This document shows, one piece after another, positions 1 to 6,483 of a DNA stretch of 9,505 nt. The stretch's first letter is position 1, and the number at the start of each line of letters is the position of its first letter. The stretch comes from an uncultured Burkholderiales bacterium (GTDB lineage Bacteria > Pseudomonadota > Gammaproteobacteria > Burkholderiales > Thiobacillaceae), in NCBI GenBank assembly GCA_937925755.1, contig CALAMX010000029.1:1-9505 (forward strand). The letters run 5' to 3'. A program made the position numbers and the translations under genes. Under the pieces are notes generated by a model. It was given only the letters and a program-made list of their open reading frames with translations. It did no database searches and was not told where the DNA came from.

Positions 1-110
1 ATGCCAAACACCTCAAGCGCAAGGTGCTCTCTCATCTGCACTCCATCCAGAAACAGCCAGCGCGCATCCGTTCGTATTTCAAAGCCGAGCGCATCAAATA
101 TGCCGCTTGA
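1..110 (+). CDS. C-terminal tail of an unidentified basic protein (partial)
   Basis: An open frame enters from the left edge (first full codon at 3) and stops with TGA at 108-110. It gives 35 residues, strongly basic, with Lys/Arg-rich stretches (KHLKRKVL near the start, RIRSYFKAERIKY near the end) and a terminal Ala-Ala. This composition suits the end of a DNA-binding protein, and transposases often end this way, but I cannot assign a family from so little. It converges on the glycosyltransferase gene, with only 11 bases between the two stop codons. It could also be a chance open frame. The other two frames in this stretch are also open across much of it, so the coding call rests on composition alone. 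Confidence 0.3.
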   Translation, partial: AKHLKRKVLSHLHSIQKQPARIRSYFKAERIKYAA

Positions 111-117
111 TCTGTAC

Positions 118-142
118 GATATTAAATGGCCGGGTTAATATC
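118..142. repeat. Perfect 8-bp inverted repeat across the end of the GT-C gene
   Basis: GATATTAA at 118-125 and TTAATATC at 135-142 are exact reverse complements, with a 9-base GC-rich loop. The TAA stop of the minus-strand glycosyltransferase lies inside the left arm. The site sits between two convergent reading frames, so a weak bidirectional terminator is possible. The stem is AT-rich and no U-run follows on either strand, so it does not fit a classical intrinsic terminator. Confidence 0.4.
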
Positions 143-1762
143 ACCTGCCACGCGCTCTTGTAAGCGTAGTATACGTACACCCGCGCTCCGTAATGCCGCT
201 CGGGTCTGCGCATCGGGGGGCTCGATGCAATACATCACGTGTGAGTCCTCGAAGCGGATTTCTCGCACACCACACATCCCCATTGGTGGCTCGGCAGAGG
301 CAATTGCATAGCGGGCGATATTCGATCGCCTGGGTGGTGGACCGAAGTACTGGATGATGTTGAAGTATTCCTCTGGAGTGTTTTTCCCGAGGTACACCAA
401 GGTCCTGGTAGCCCCTGCGTAGATCATACGACCTATATTCGCCAGTTCATCGACTGGATAATCCAATCGCTCATAAGGCGGGGGGCTGAGATACGCTTTG
501 ATGTATTGCAAGCGCCATCCTCCCGGCAGTTCACGCAACCAGCGATACCCCTCTGCCGTGGACGAGGCGATCAAAGCGACGGCCGCCGTCATCCATGCCA
601 TCAGCTTGTATTTGTCATTGGAATGTGCTCGGACGTCTCTGAGCAGACTACCGATTCCCAGAGTGGCTGCCACGGCAAGGGCGGGCAGGATCAACGCATA
701 CATGCGGACCTGGGCGGGCCTACCCGCCAGCAGGCCGCCCAGATACGGCAGGGTTATGAGAGCGAGCCAACCCAAGGCTAACCAGAGGGCAGCCCCGCGT
801 CTTACACGCAGCAGGGCGATCAAAACACCCAGCCATACCAGACCACCCGCGACCACCCACAGCTTGAAGGGCGCAACGGCGTTTGCTGCCTGTTTTTCGT
901 GCGCCTCTGCAAAGATCAACAGCAGACGAGGATCGGGTAGTGGCCAGAAATGCCAGGCATAGATGGCATAGAAGGTTGCCGCAGCCCCTGTCGCCGTCAA
1001 GAGCCCTGGCCACCATACAGGGATAGATCGCGCGCCATGCAGGGCCCCTACAAAAATAGGCAGGAAGACGAGATAGGCCCACACCGCTTCCATCTTGGTT
1101 ACATAGAGGCCAAAGCCGGCTGCGCCACTGGCGATCGACAAGGCGATCAAGCGGTGTTCGAGCGCCAATACGAAGAGATAACAGGCCGCCGTCAGAAAAA
1201 ACAGCGCGGGTACCTCGGCTACGAGATTGCCGCTCATGTACCGGCATATATCCGAGGCAAGGTAGAGCGCTACTGCCGCGATCGCGCCCATCCGAGTGGC
1301 CCAATCCGGCAGACTGGGCGTTAGCCGGCTGACCAGGCGATACGCAAGCAAACCGCTGAGGACGACCCCAGACGCCCAAAGCAGCGTGTACAACCAAAAC
1401 GCTGCCTGGATGCCTGCGAGCCCCCCACCTGTCAACCAAGCGGCAGAAGACAGGAGCACGCTATGCCCCAGACGCATGAAGCCCCAATAAGGCGTATAGG
1501 CATCCGGCTCAACTCTGTAGTCCGGCAGCCTGGCGGCGATGTCGTCGGCATGACGGGCGTAATCCTGCAGGGCCGACGTGCTGGCAATTTGCAAGCTCTG
1601 GCTAAGATAGATGGGCGCGTCCCAGTGACTGTCCTGTAGCGGGCCTTTCATCGAGAAAACTAAGCCAATGCCCAGAATGGCCGCAAGAATGAGCCCTGTC
1701 GTCTTGAAGAGTGGAGGCTTTACAGAGTCCGGGTAATTGGACATCGGCGTTTCGTTCGTCAT
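122..1762 (-). CDS. GT-C type integral membrane glycosyltransferase (ArnT/PMT-like)
   Basis: This 546-residue polytopic membrane protein probably transfers a sugar from an undecaprenyl-phosphate donor to an acceptor on the periplasmic side. A first membrane helix (about residues 20-38) is followed by a long loop (about 39-95) carrying acidic residues D44 and D48 in the context DSHWDAPIY. That is where GT-C enzymes keep their catalytic acid. About ten further hydrophobic segments run to residue 400 (for example 97-112, 118-141, 157-171, 182-201, 228-242, 252-270, 300-320, 325-345, 352-372, 386-401). A soluble tail of about 140 residues follows, like the periplasmic C-terminal domain of ArnT/PMT relatives. 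ATG at 1760-1762 is used; a second ATG six codons in is possible, and neither has a strong ribosome site. It is the last gene of the minus-strand operon, 15 bases after the methyltransferase stop. The GT-C fold is fairly certain; sugar and acceptor are unknown. Confidence 0.8.
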   Translation of the reverse strand: MTNETPMSNYPDSVKPPLFKTTGLILAAILGIGLVFSMKGPLQDSHWDAPIYLSQSLQIASTSALQDYARHADDIAARLPDYRVEPDAYTPYWGFMRLGHSVLLSSAAWLTGGGLAGIQAAFWLYTLLWASGVVLSGLLAYRLVSRLTPSLPDWATRMGAIAAVALYLASDICRYMSGNLVAEVPALFFLTAACYLFVLALEHRLIALSIASGAAGFGLYVTKMEAVWAYLVFLPIFVGALHGARSIPVWWPGLLTATGAAATFYAIYAWHFWPLPDPRLLLIFAEAHEKQAANAVAPFKLWVVAGGLVWLGVLIALLRVRRGAALWLALGWLALITLPYLGGLLAGRPAQVRMYALILPALAVAATLGIGSLLRDVRAHSNDKYKLMAWMTAAVALIASSTAEGYRWLRELPGGWRLQYIKAYLSPPPYERLDYPVDELANIGRMIYAGATRTLVYLGKNTPEEYFNIIQYFGPPPRRSNIARYAIASAEPPMGMCGVREIRFEDSHVMYCIEPPDAQTRAALRSAGVRILRLQERVAGDINPAI

Positions 1763-1777
1763 GAGGGTGTCTGTTTT

Positions 1778-2754
1778 TCAGGAATGTGATGAGACTCGCC
1801 CAACGTCTGCTTTGCACGGGAATGCCGTATCAGTTGCAGTGAATTCGGGCTTACTTATCGACACCTGCATCGCCAAGGATTTGGTTTGTCGTTTCGTTGC
1901 CACGAGCAGACAGGAGCCCCCTGCCGGGAAACGAACCCCACTCTGGAGCAGCATTCGTTCGAAGTCCATCACCATTTCGAACAATCGGTTGATCGGAGCC
2001 GGCAGACGCAATTCCGAAATGGTGTCGGCCTCTGTCCGGGCTTGGCGCCGAGCCAGGCGTGAGGTGAGCATTGCCGGCAGCAATAGGCTGACGAAGGCAG
2101 TCTCATACAAAACATCGAATCCGGCACGCACCACTTTGTCGCGTAGTTCGCCCACCCGGTAACGGCACACGTAACAGGCATATTCTTCCTGATGGCTCCA
2201 CAGCCATGGATGCAAGGGCACCGTCAGTACGATGCCGCCGCCCGGCCTCACGGCGTGCAGCATCTCCGCCAGCACCAATTCGTCTTCCTTGTGTGTTCCA
2301 GTACATCGAAGGCGCCGATGACGTCGAACTCCGCCTCATAGGGAAGCGCGCGTGCGTCCATCTGCAGCAGCTCGGCTCGCGGGACACGGCATGCGGCGTA
2401 GGGTAAACCTTCACAGAAGATCTCTGTGCCAGTGATGCGTGTCTCGGGATAGGTCTTGGCGACACCTGCGAGGACATAACCGGTGCCGCAGCCGATCTCC
2501 AGATAACGCCCGATCTGCGGGAAATGTCGTCGCATCGTCCACATGATGAGTCGGTTGCGGGCGCGGAACCAGAAATTGTCTGCCTCAATGGGGGCAAGTT
2601 CAGCGTAGGCCTCCGGCCTGAACCCAGTGGCCGCACGTGCCAGGTCTGGGGCCAGGACGGGGAAGCCCTTCCATAGCGTCGGTGCAAAACCGCAGCTTGG
2701 GCAGTCCCATCCTGCTGCGTCGTAGGTACGTGAGCAATTCGGGCAGCGTTTCAT
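1778..2754 (-). pseudogene. Zinc-ribbon class I SAM methyltransferase, split by a one-base deletion
   Basis: Two reading frames together make one methyltransferase of about 325 residues. The N-terminal frame (2754 down to 2248) starts with a zinc ribbon, C4-x2-C7-x10-C18-x2-C21. It then shows the SAM-binding motif I (YLEIGCGTG, residues 84-92), the acidic end of strand 2 (TGTE, near 108-111) and motif FDVIGAFDVLEH (143-154). The frame then goes out of register. The expected continuation (E-D-E-L-V-L-A-E-M-L, then RPGGGIVLTVP) is found in the other frame, which runs to the TGA at 1778-1780. One missing base between about 2288 and 2293 explains it; an original reading His-Ile-Lys-Glu-Asp-Glu would restore the protein. 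No homopolymer or slippery site is present, so programmed frameshifting is unlikely. Either the gene is recently inactivated or the read has an error. Its ATG overlaps the GtrA stop as ATGA. The substrate is unknown; context suggests a sugar, lipid carrier or glycan. Confidence 0.85.
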
Positions 2755-3158
2755 GCCATTTGTCTATGACCAGCCATGGGCGCGAACACCCAGTATCTGT
2801 GCAGCAGGAACAAAGTGGCCGCGACCAGAAAGATGGCGGCGAACTGCACGGTCTGATGGGGCATCGCTAGCCAGTCAACCGCAAGCCACAACAGCGCGAG
2901 ATTCAGCACATAGCCGAAGACATAGGCCACCACGTAGCGTGCGAAGGCGGTTGATACACGGCCATTGTGGGCAAAGGACCAGCGGCGGTTGAAATAAAAA
3001 GATTGCACCACGCCTACGACATAGAGAAGGGTCATGGCGGTTTTATGACCCAGGCCTAATGCGGTGAGGCCTAAATAGCCGAGGTAGAGTGCCCCATTAG
3101 AGATCAGACCCACGAGGCCGTAGCGTAGGAACTGGGTATGGAGTCGCGGGCGCTTCAA
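2751..3158 (-). CDS. GtrA-like small membrane protein (putative lipid-linked sugar flippase)
   Basis: This 135-residue protein has four predicted membrane helices (about residues 12-33, 40-56, 73-95, 103-120). It carries the family hallmarks: a FLRYGLVGL start before helix 1, the FNRRWSF motif after helix 2 (56-62), and RYWVF just after helix 4 (121-125). GtrA-family proteins are thought to move undecaprenyl-phosphate-linked sugars across the inner membrane, working with a GtrB-like transferase, which is present two genes upstream. I chose the TTG at 3158-3156. It has GAGGG seven bases upstream (3170-3166) and overlaps the preceding stop as TTGA. Another TTG at 3176 adds six residues but lacks a ribosome site. 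The gene ends in an ATGA overlap with the methyltransferase. The family is clear; the sugar carried is not. Confidence 0.88.
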   Translation of the reverse strand: MKRPRLHTQFLRYGLVGLISNGALYLGYLGLTALGLGHKTAMTLLYVVGVVQSFYFNRRWSFAHNGRVSTAFARYVVAYVFGYVLNLALLWLAVDWLAMPHQTVQFAAIFLVAATLFLLHRYWVFAPMAGHRQMA

Positions 3159-3961
3159 GGTCTTTCCCTCACCCAATGAAAGGTCATCATGGGTGGAGGA
3201 AAACGAAAACCAAGCCGGGCATAGAGATTCAATACCCGGTGGTTGCGCGCGACGATACAGGTGCGCACCCGTCGTGCGCCGGCCTCCCTGGCCTGGTGGA
3301 GCATCGCCAGCCAGGCGCGTCGGCCGTAGCCCTGTCCCTGGACCTGGGGTGCCACGGCGTTGAGATGCCAGTAACAGGTGCCGTCCGGAAGCATTTCCGT
3401 CACGAAAAACGCCACCAGCCGGTCCCCATCATTCAGGGCATATAGGCGCTGGCGGGGATGGTTGAGGCTGCTCATCACCCAATTACGGTAGCGCTGGTCA
3501 CCCAGTGCGGGATCCATGCGTGGATCCATGTGGAAACGCTCATTGCGAAAAGCACTTCCGGCGATGTCCAACAAGAGAGGAAGCTGTACTTGCTCAGCAC
3601 GGGCCACTGAGAGACCGGATTCTGGATCCAGTTTGCGGATCTGCAGATCGTCCAGTTCAGGCTGATAGACCATCTCGATGAAACGGAAGCCGTGCGCCTC
3701 AAGGAGCATAGACTCCTTCAGGCGATCATGCGCCAGCCGGCAGCTCACCAGCCCAGCACCCAGCCTGTCCCGCACCACCTCGAATGCTGACACAGCCGCG
3801 TCCGCCGCTGGGCCACGCACATCGATCCGGGTGATCTGAAGCACTGGAAAGCCAAAGACAGCAGTATCCCAGGGGGCCTCGGCCCACTCTAGATCAAGAT
3901 CCCGAGTATGGATGACGCCGGTGGTATCGTCCTGCTGGGCACTCTTATAGGCTTCAGGCAT
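3155..3961 (-). CDS. GNAT-family N-acetyltransferase, WecD-like
   Basis: This 268-residue cytoplasmic enzyme would transfer an acetyl group from acetyl-CoA to an amino group. The C-terminal half is a standard GNAT domain: a strand around YWHLNAVAP (197-205), the acetyl-CoA loop QGQGYGRR (208-215), and motif B with ARNHRVLNLYARLGF (238-252). The N-terminal half (about 25-105) resembles a degenerate second GNAT lobe, including a WDTAVFGFPVLQITRID stretch. This two-lobed layout recalls WecD, the dTDP-fucosamine acetyltransferase. That makes an amino sugar a plausible substrate in this operon, but ribosomal or small-molecule targets remain possible. ATG at 3961-3959 is used: it overlaps the end of the upstream glycosyltransferase by 8 bases. 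The open frame extends further upstream, but only antisense-free overlap with the glycosyltransferase would be gained, and that extension shows no family features. Confidence 0.78.
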   Translation of the reverse strand: MPEAYKSAQQDDTTGVIHTRDLDLEWAEAPWDTAVFGFPVLQITRIDVRGPAADAAVSAFEVVRDRLGAGLVSCRLAHDRLKESMLLEAHGFRFIEMVYQPELDDLQIRKLDPESGLSVARAEQVQLPLLLDIAGSAFRNERFHMDPRMDPALGDQRYRNWVMSSLNHPRQRLYALNDGDRLVAFFVTEMLPDGTCYWHLNAVAPQVQGQGYGRRAWLAMLHQAREAGARRVRTCIVARNHRVLNLYARLGFRFPPPMMTFHWVRERP

Positions 3962-4937
3962 GTTGCTGAGTGCGAGTTTGTGTATGCGTATCAGGAGTAC
4001 CAGGGGTGCTTTCGGTGATCGTGTAGGGCGGGCGTTCCATGGCGCGGAAATGCATGCGCGCCAGATACTCGCCGAAGATGCCCAGCGCGAGGAGCTGGAC
4101 TCCGGAAAAGATGGCGATGATGGAAGCCAGAAATGGAAAGCCCGGCACACTGCTGCCCTCGATGAGGTAGCGGCCCACCACATAGACCAACAGCACGAAA
4201 CCTAGGGCGCCGAAGACGAGTCCCGCCACACTCGCCATCTGCAGGGGCAGAGTGGAAAACCCAGTCATCATGTTCAGGGCGTGATGGATGAGTTTGCGCA
4301 GTGTATAGCCGGAGACGCCGGCAAGGCGTTTGTCCTGTCTGACGGTTACGGCGGCAAAACGGTTGGTACCCCAGGTCAGCAACACGTCGATGTTTACCGT
4401 CGGGCTGCGGTAGTCAGCGAAGGCTTCGCGCAGGCGAGTGCGCAATGCGCGGAATGCACTCACTTTGCTGGCCGTCTCCGCGCCCATGGCGCTTTGCAGT
4501 GCGAGCTTGGTGATGCGCGAGGCCAGATCACGCAGCAAGCCATGCGTCTCGGCCTGGGGGGTACCATACACGACGTCGAAACCTTCCGCCAACTTGGCCA
4601 TGAGGCGTGGTATTTCCTCGGGCGGATTCTGCAGATCGTCGTCCAGGGTCACCAGGACTTTTCCTGATGCGGCACGTATTCCACAGAGCAGTGCGTTGTG
4701 CTGGCCATAATTGCGTGCAAGTCGGATGCCGTGAACTCGCCTGTCCCTCTGGGCCAGTTCTTCGATGATCTCCCAAGAACGGTCACCGCCACAGTCTTCG
4801 ACCAAGATCAGCTCGAAATTCGGGTCTATGGGTTCCACGGCGGCGACGATGCGGCGATGCAGCTCGCGCAGTGTGTCTTCGGAGCGATACACGGGCACCA
4901 CGAGCGATAGGTACGGCTTTGTCTCGGGTGTGTTCAT
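3954..4937 (-). CDS. Polyprenyl-phosphate glycosyltransferase, GT2 family (DPM1/GtrB-like)
   Basis: This 327-residue enzyme is expected to move a sugar from a nucleotide donor to undecaprenyl phosphate on the cytoplasmic face of the inner membrane. The GT2 domain (about 8-225) begins YLSLVVPVYRSE. It has the nucleotide-binding VEDCGGD (47-52 region, D48) and the metal-binding acidic cluster LDDDLQNPP (98-106), which is typical of the DPM1/GtrB branch. Two C-terminal membrane helices follow (about 233-256 and 267-290), ending in LGIFGEYLARM, another hallmark of GtrB/ArnC relatives. The last 20 residues are Thr/Gln-rich and unusual. ATG at 4937-4935 is preferred because GAGGTG lies about nine bases upstream and the family start falls here. 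A GTG at 4985 would add 16 unconserved residues. It is the first enzyme of the operon. The sugar is not readable from sequence. Confidence 0.93.
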   Translation of the reverse strand: MNTPETKPYLSLVVPVYRSEDTLRELHRRIVAAVEPIDPNFELILVEDCGGDRSWEIIEELAQRDRRVHGIRLARNYGQHNALLCGIRAASGKVLVTLDDDLQNPPEEIPRLMAKLAEGFDVVYGTPQAETHGLLRDLASRITKLALQSAMGAETASKVSAFRALRTRLREAFADYRSPTVNIDVLLTWGTNRFAAVTVRQDKRLAGVSGYTLRKLIHHALNMMTGFSTLPLQMASVAGLVFGALGFVLLVYVVGRYLIEGSSVPGFPFLASIIAIFSGVQLLALGIFGEYLARMHFRAMERPPYTITESTPGTPDTHTQTRTQQHA

Positions 4938-5138
4938 CAGACCTGCACCTCTAGTTAGCCCCGTTCGGCCACGGCCAGTTTGCACGTGCCCATTTTGTGC
5001 CCACCACCTGCATACGGCGTGGTAGTCTGCCTGTGCTTGAATGCGACACGCATCTCACTCATCGCACATATCGTGGGCCGGGTGTGCGTGGGTTCAAGCG
5101 GTGCAGTAATGGGCAGTGATCAGCGTTGCATGCCATCG

Positions 5139-5195
5139 TCAGGGTGCAGGATGTGGCCCGGTGCCTGCGTGGTGAAATTTCGTATTGTCTTCCAT
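5139..5195 (-). CDS. Possible 18-residue leader peptide / upstream ORF
   Basis: ATG at 5195-5193 opens a frame reading MEDNTKFHHAGTGPHPAP before TGA at 5141-5139. Its ribosome site is the best in the window: GGGAGG (complement of 5201-5206) five bases before the ATG. A good extended -10 lies about 40 bases further upstream. The frame is short, stops about 200 bases before the first operon gene, and matches no attenuator peptide I know; two adjacent His and a PHP are the only notable residues. It may be a regulatory leader, the start of a decayed gene, or a real small protein. The ribosome site is certain as sequence; its use is inferred. Confidence 0.4.
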   Translation of the reverse strand: MEDNTKFHHAGTGPHPAP

Positions 5196-5235
5196 TGAGA
5201 CCTCCCTTAAGTGTAGGCCGTGCGATGGCTGCAAG

Positions 5236-5264
5236 AGTATAGCAAACGTCGTACCGACAACATG
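5236..5264 (-). promoter_or_regulatory. Candidate sigma-70 promoter with extended -10 for the glycosylation operon
   Basis: On the minus strand, TGCTATACT (5244-5236) matches the extended -10 form TG-N-TATAAT with one mismatch in the hexamer. At a 17-base spacer the -35 position (5264-5259) reads CATGTT, which is poor, as is common with extended -10 promoters. Transcription would start near 5229, about 25 bases before the strong ribosome site at 5206-5201. The whole run of minus-strand genes lies downstream. Confidence 0.45.
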
Positions 5265-5412
5265 CCGCGTCGTTACGGCCCGTCCAGATCAGCGCGGAGC
5301 AGGCAGGGTATGCAGCCTCGCATTTTCCACCCCACATGTGACAGTGCCTTGTCGTCAATGGCGTCGAAATCTTGAATCCAGACGCCGCCTGCTTGCGGAG
5401 GAGACTTTAGCC

Positions 5413-5557
5413 GCCGGCCGGCAGTCCCTTGCCGATAGCCTGACCCCAACCTGATGGGGTACGATCGGGGACAGTGGAATGCCGCTGTGACCCGAAGGAA
5501 TATTTGAACGAAGACCCGACTTCGGCCGGTAGGTGGGCATGACTCGATCGGCCGGCC
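5413..5557. repeat. Cluster of palindromes and stem-loops
   Basis: Five self-complementary elements lie within about 145 bases: the palindrome GCCGGCCGGC (5413-5422); ACCCCA/TGGGGT with a 6-base loop (5443-5460); the long stem at 5465-5495; CGAAG/CTTCG with a 6-base loop (5509-5524); and GGCCGGCC (5550-5557). The 5465-5495 stem pairs TCGGG with CCCGA, then ACAGTGG with CCGCTGT (one G-T wobble) around an AATG tetraloop, with a small 1x2 internal loop. No U-runs follow, so these are not ordinary terminators. A dispersed REP-like intergenic element or a structured RNA would fit. Confidence 0.5.
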
Positions 5558-5610
5558 TAATACATTGATCTGGCGACCAATCAGCCAGAGCAGGCGAGCG
5601 GCCAAGCGGC

Positions 5611-5634
5611 TATCATAGAGGAATCTTGCAGGAG
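5611..5634 (+). promoter_or_regulatory. -10-like box and Shine-Dalgarno site of the coiled-coil nuclease-like gene
   Basis: AGGAG at 5630-5634 stands seven bases before the ATG at 5642 and fixes that start. TATCAT at 5611-5616 resembles a -10 box, but no acceptable -35 lies 16-18 bases upstream, so the promoter part is weak. Confidence 0.4.
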
Positions 5635-5641
5635 TTCGGCT

Positions 5642-6412
5642 ATGGGTGACACGACAGCGCGCGTCGACCGTCTCGAAGAGGCGTTGATGAAACTCGCCTA
5701 CGCGCAGTTCAACACCGAGATGGAGATCCGTGATCTCAAGGGCGAGATGCTGGCGTTCAAGAACGAGATGCAGGCGTTCAAGGACGAGATGCGGGCGTTC
5801 AAAGACGAGATGCGGGTGTTCAAGGAGGAGATGCGTCTGTTCAAGGACGAGATGCAGGCGTTCAAGGGCGAGATGCTGGCGTTCAAGGACGAGATGCTGG
5901 CGTTCAAGGACGAGATGCGGGTGTTCAAGGAGGAGGTCCGCCGCGACCAGCGGGCCATGAACAAGCGCTGGGGCGAGATCGCCAACAAGATGGGGACCAT
6001 CGTCGAGGATATCATCTATCCCTCGGTGCGGCGCATCGCTCGCGAGTACTTTGGCGCGCCGGAAGAGATGGACTTCGAGGGCCAGCGCATCAAACGGCGC
6101 CGGGCGGCGGGTGACCGCCGCGAGTTCGATGGCGTCTTCGTCTGGCCAGGTCATGTCCTGCTGCTGGAGGCCAAGGCGACGGTGCGCCCGGAATATCTGG
6201 AGACCTTCGACCGCTTCGTGCGTGAGGGGGACTTTTTCGAGTATTTCCCTGAATATGCCGGGCGGCGCCTGATCCCCGTCTTTTCCGCGCTGTCGCTCAG
6301 CGACGACGAGCTGGCATGGTTGAGCGCACATCGGCTCTACGCCGTGGCCATGGGTGAGGAGGCGATGGAGCTGATGAACGGTGATGTGGTGGATGCGGCG
6401 CTGTCCTGCTAA
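5642..6412 (+). CDS. Coiled-coil protein with C-terminal PD-(D/E)XK nuclease-like domain
   Basis: This 256-residue protein has three parts. Residues 1-34 form a short helical head. Residues 35-97 are nine heptads of the form E-M-x-x-F-K-x; Met and Phe alternate at 3-4 spacing, the a/d pattern of a coiled coil. Residues 110-256 look like a PD-(D/E)XK nuclease domain: helix GTIVEDIIYP (118-127, E122), then D163 in REFDGVFV, then LLLEAKA with E176 and K178, which form the D...E-x-K core. Proteins of this layout, often labelled as DUF3782-like or uncharacterised nuclease-like, are known in cyanobacteria and sulfur bacteria, usually in several copies; their function is not established. The core residues are intact, so nuclease activity is possible but inferred. 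The gene stands alone between spacers. An antisense frame of 352 codons over it is a mirror of the repeat. Confidence 0.78.
   Translation: MGDTTARVDRLEEALMKLAYAQFNTEMEIRDLKGEMLAFKNEMQAFKDEMRAFKDEMRVFKEEMRLFKDEMQAFKGEMLAFKDEMLAFKDEMRVFKEEVRRDQRAMNKRWGEIANKMGTIVEDIIYPSVRRIAREYFGAPEEMDFEGQRIKRRRAAGDRREFDGVFVWPGHVLLLEAKATVRPEYLETFDRFVREGDFFEYFPEYAGRRLIPVFSALSLSDDELAWLSAHRLYAVAMGEEAMELMNGDVVDAALSC
5744..5932 (+). repeat. Nine tandem 21-bp coding repeats (heptad array)
   Basis: Nine in-frame 21-bp units run from 5744 to 5932, each coding one heptad E-M-(L/Q/R)-(A/V/L)-F-K-(D/E/N/G). Units 7 and 8 (5870-5890, 5891-5911) are identical, and unit 4 (5807-5827) equals unit 9 (5912-5932). This points to recent duplication by slippage or unequal recombination rather than convergence on a protein pattern. 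Each unit is a multiple of three, so copy-number change keeps the frame and only lengthens or shortens the coiled coil. Confidence 0.95.
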
Positions 6413-6483
6413 GAGTCAGGGCGATCACCCCATCAAATCGCCCGTTTGTCCCGGCAATCTCCAAGAAAGAAGGTGTTGCGGCC

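Larger units (their letters stand above)
4938..5641. other. Spacer between divergent genes; leader, promoter candidates and palindromes
   Basis: No convincing large gene lies in these roughly 700 bases. On the minus strand it holds a candidate promoter (about 5236-5264), a strong Shine-Dalgarno site with an 18-codon ORF (5139-5195), and a second short ORF of 35 codons (5062-4955). The second ORF lacks a ribosome site and ends 17 bases before the glycosyltransferase start. A small hairpin, ATGCG-TGT-CGCAT on the minus strand, lies at 5041-5053. The part from about 5413 to 5557 is packed with palindromes, described separately. Near the right end are a -10-like box and the ribosome site of the plus-strand gene. 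Longer open frames here on both strands lack ribosome sites and family features. Confidence 0.6.

Noticed and set aside
720..1439. A 239-codon minus-strand frame inside the GT-C gene
   Set aside because: It is the same strand in another frame, without membrane character or a ribosome site; the 546-residue frame carries the family signal.
3962..4183. Upstream extension of the GNAT reading frame by 74 codons
   Set aside because: It lies wholly inside the glycosyltransferase gene and has no GNAT-like features; the ATG at 3961 gives a natural 8-base operon overlap.
5744..5932. CRISPR-like regular repeats
   Set aside because: The units are directly adjacent with no spacers, are 21 bp long and code for heptads, so this is a coding tandem repeat.
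5273..6331. A 352-codon minus-strand open frame with repeated His-Leu-Val-Leu-Glu-Arg units
   Set aside because: It is antisense to the heptad array and nuclease-like domain of the plus-strand gene, which has a proper ribosome site and recognisable motifs; the repeat pattern is the mirror of the 21-bp units.
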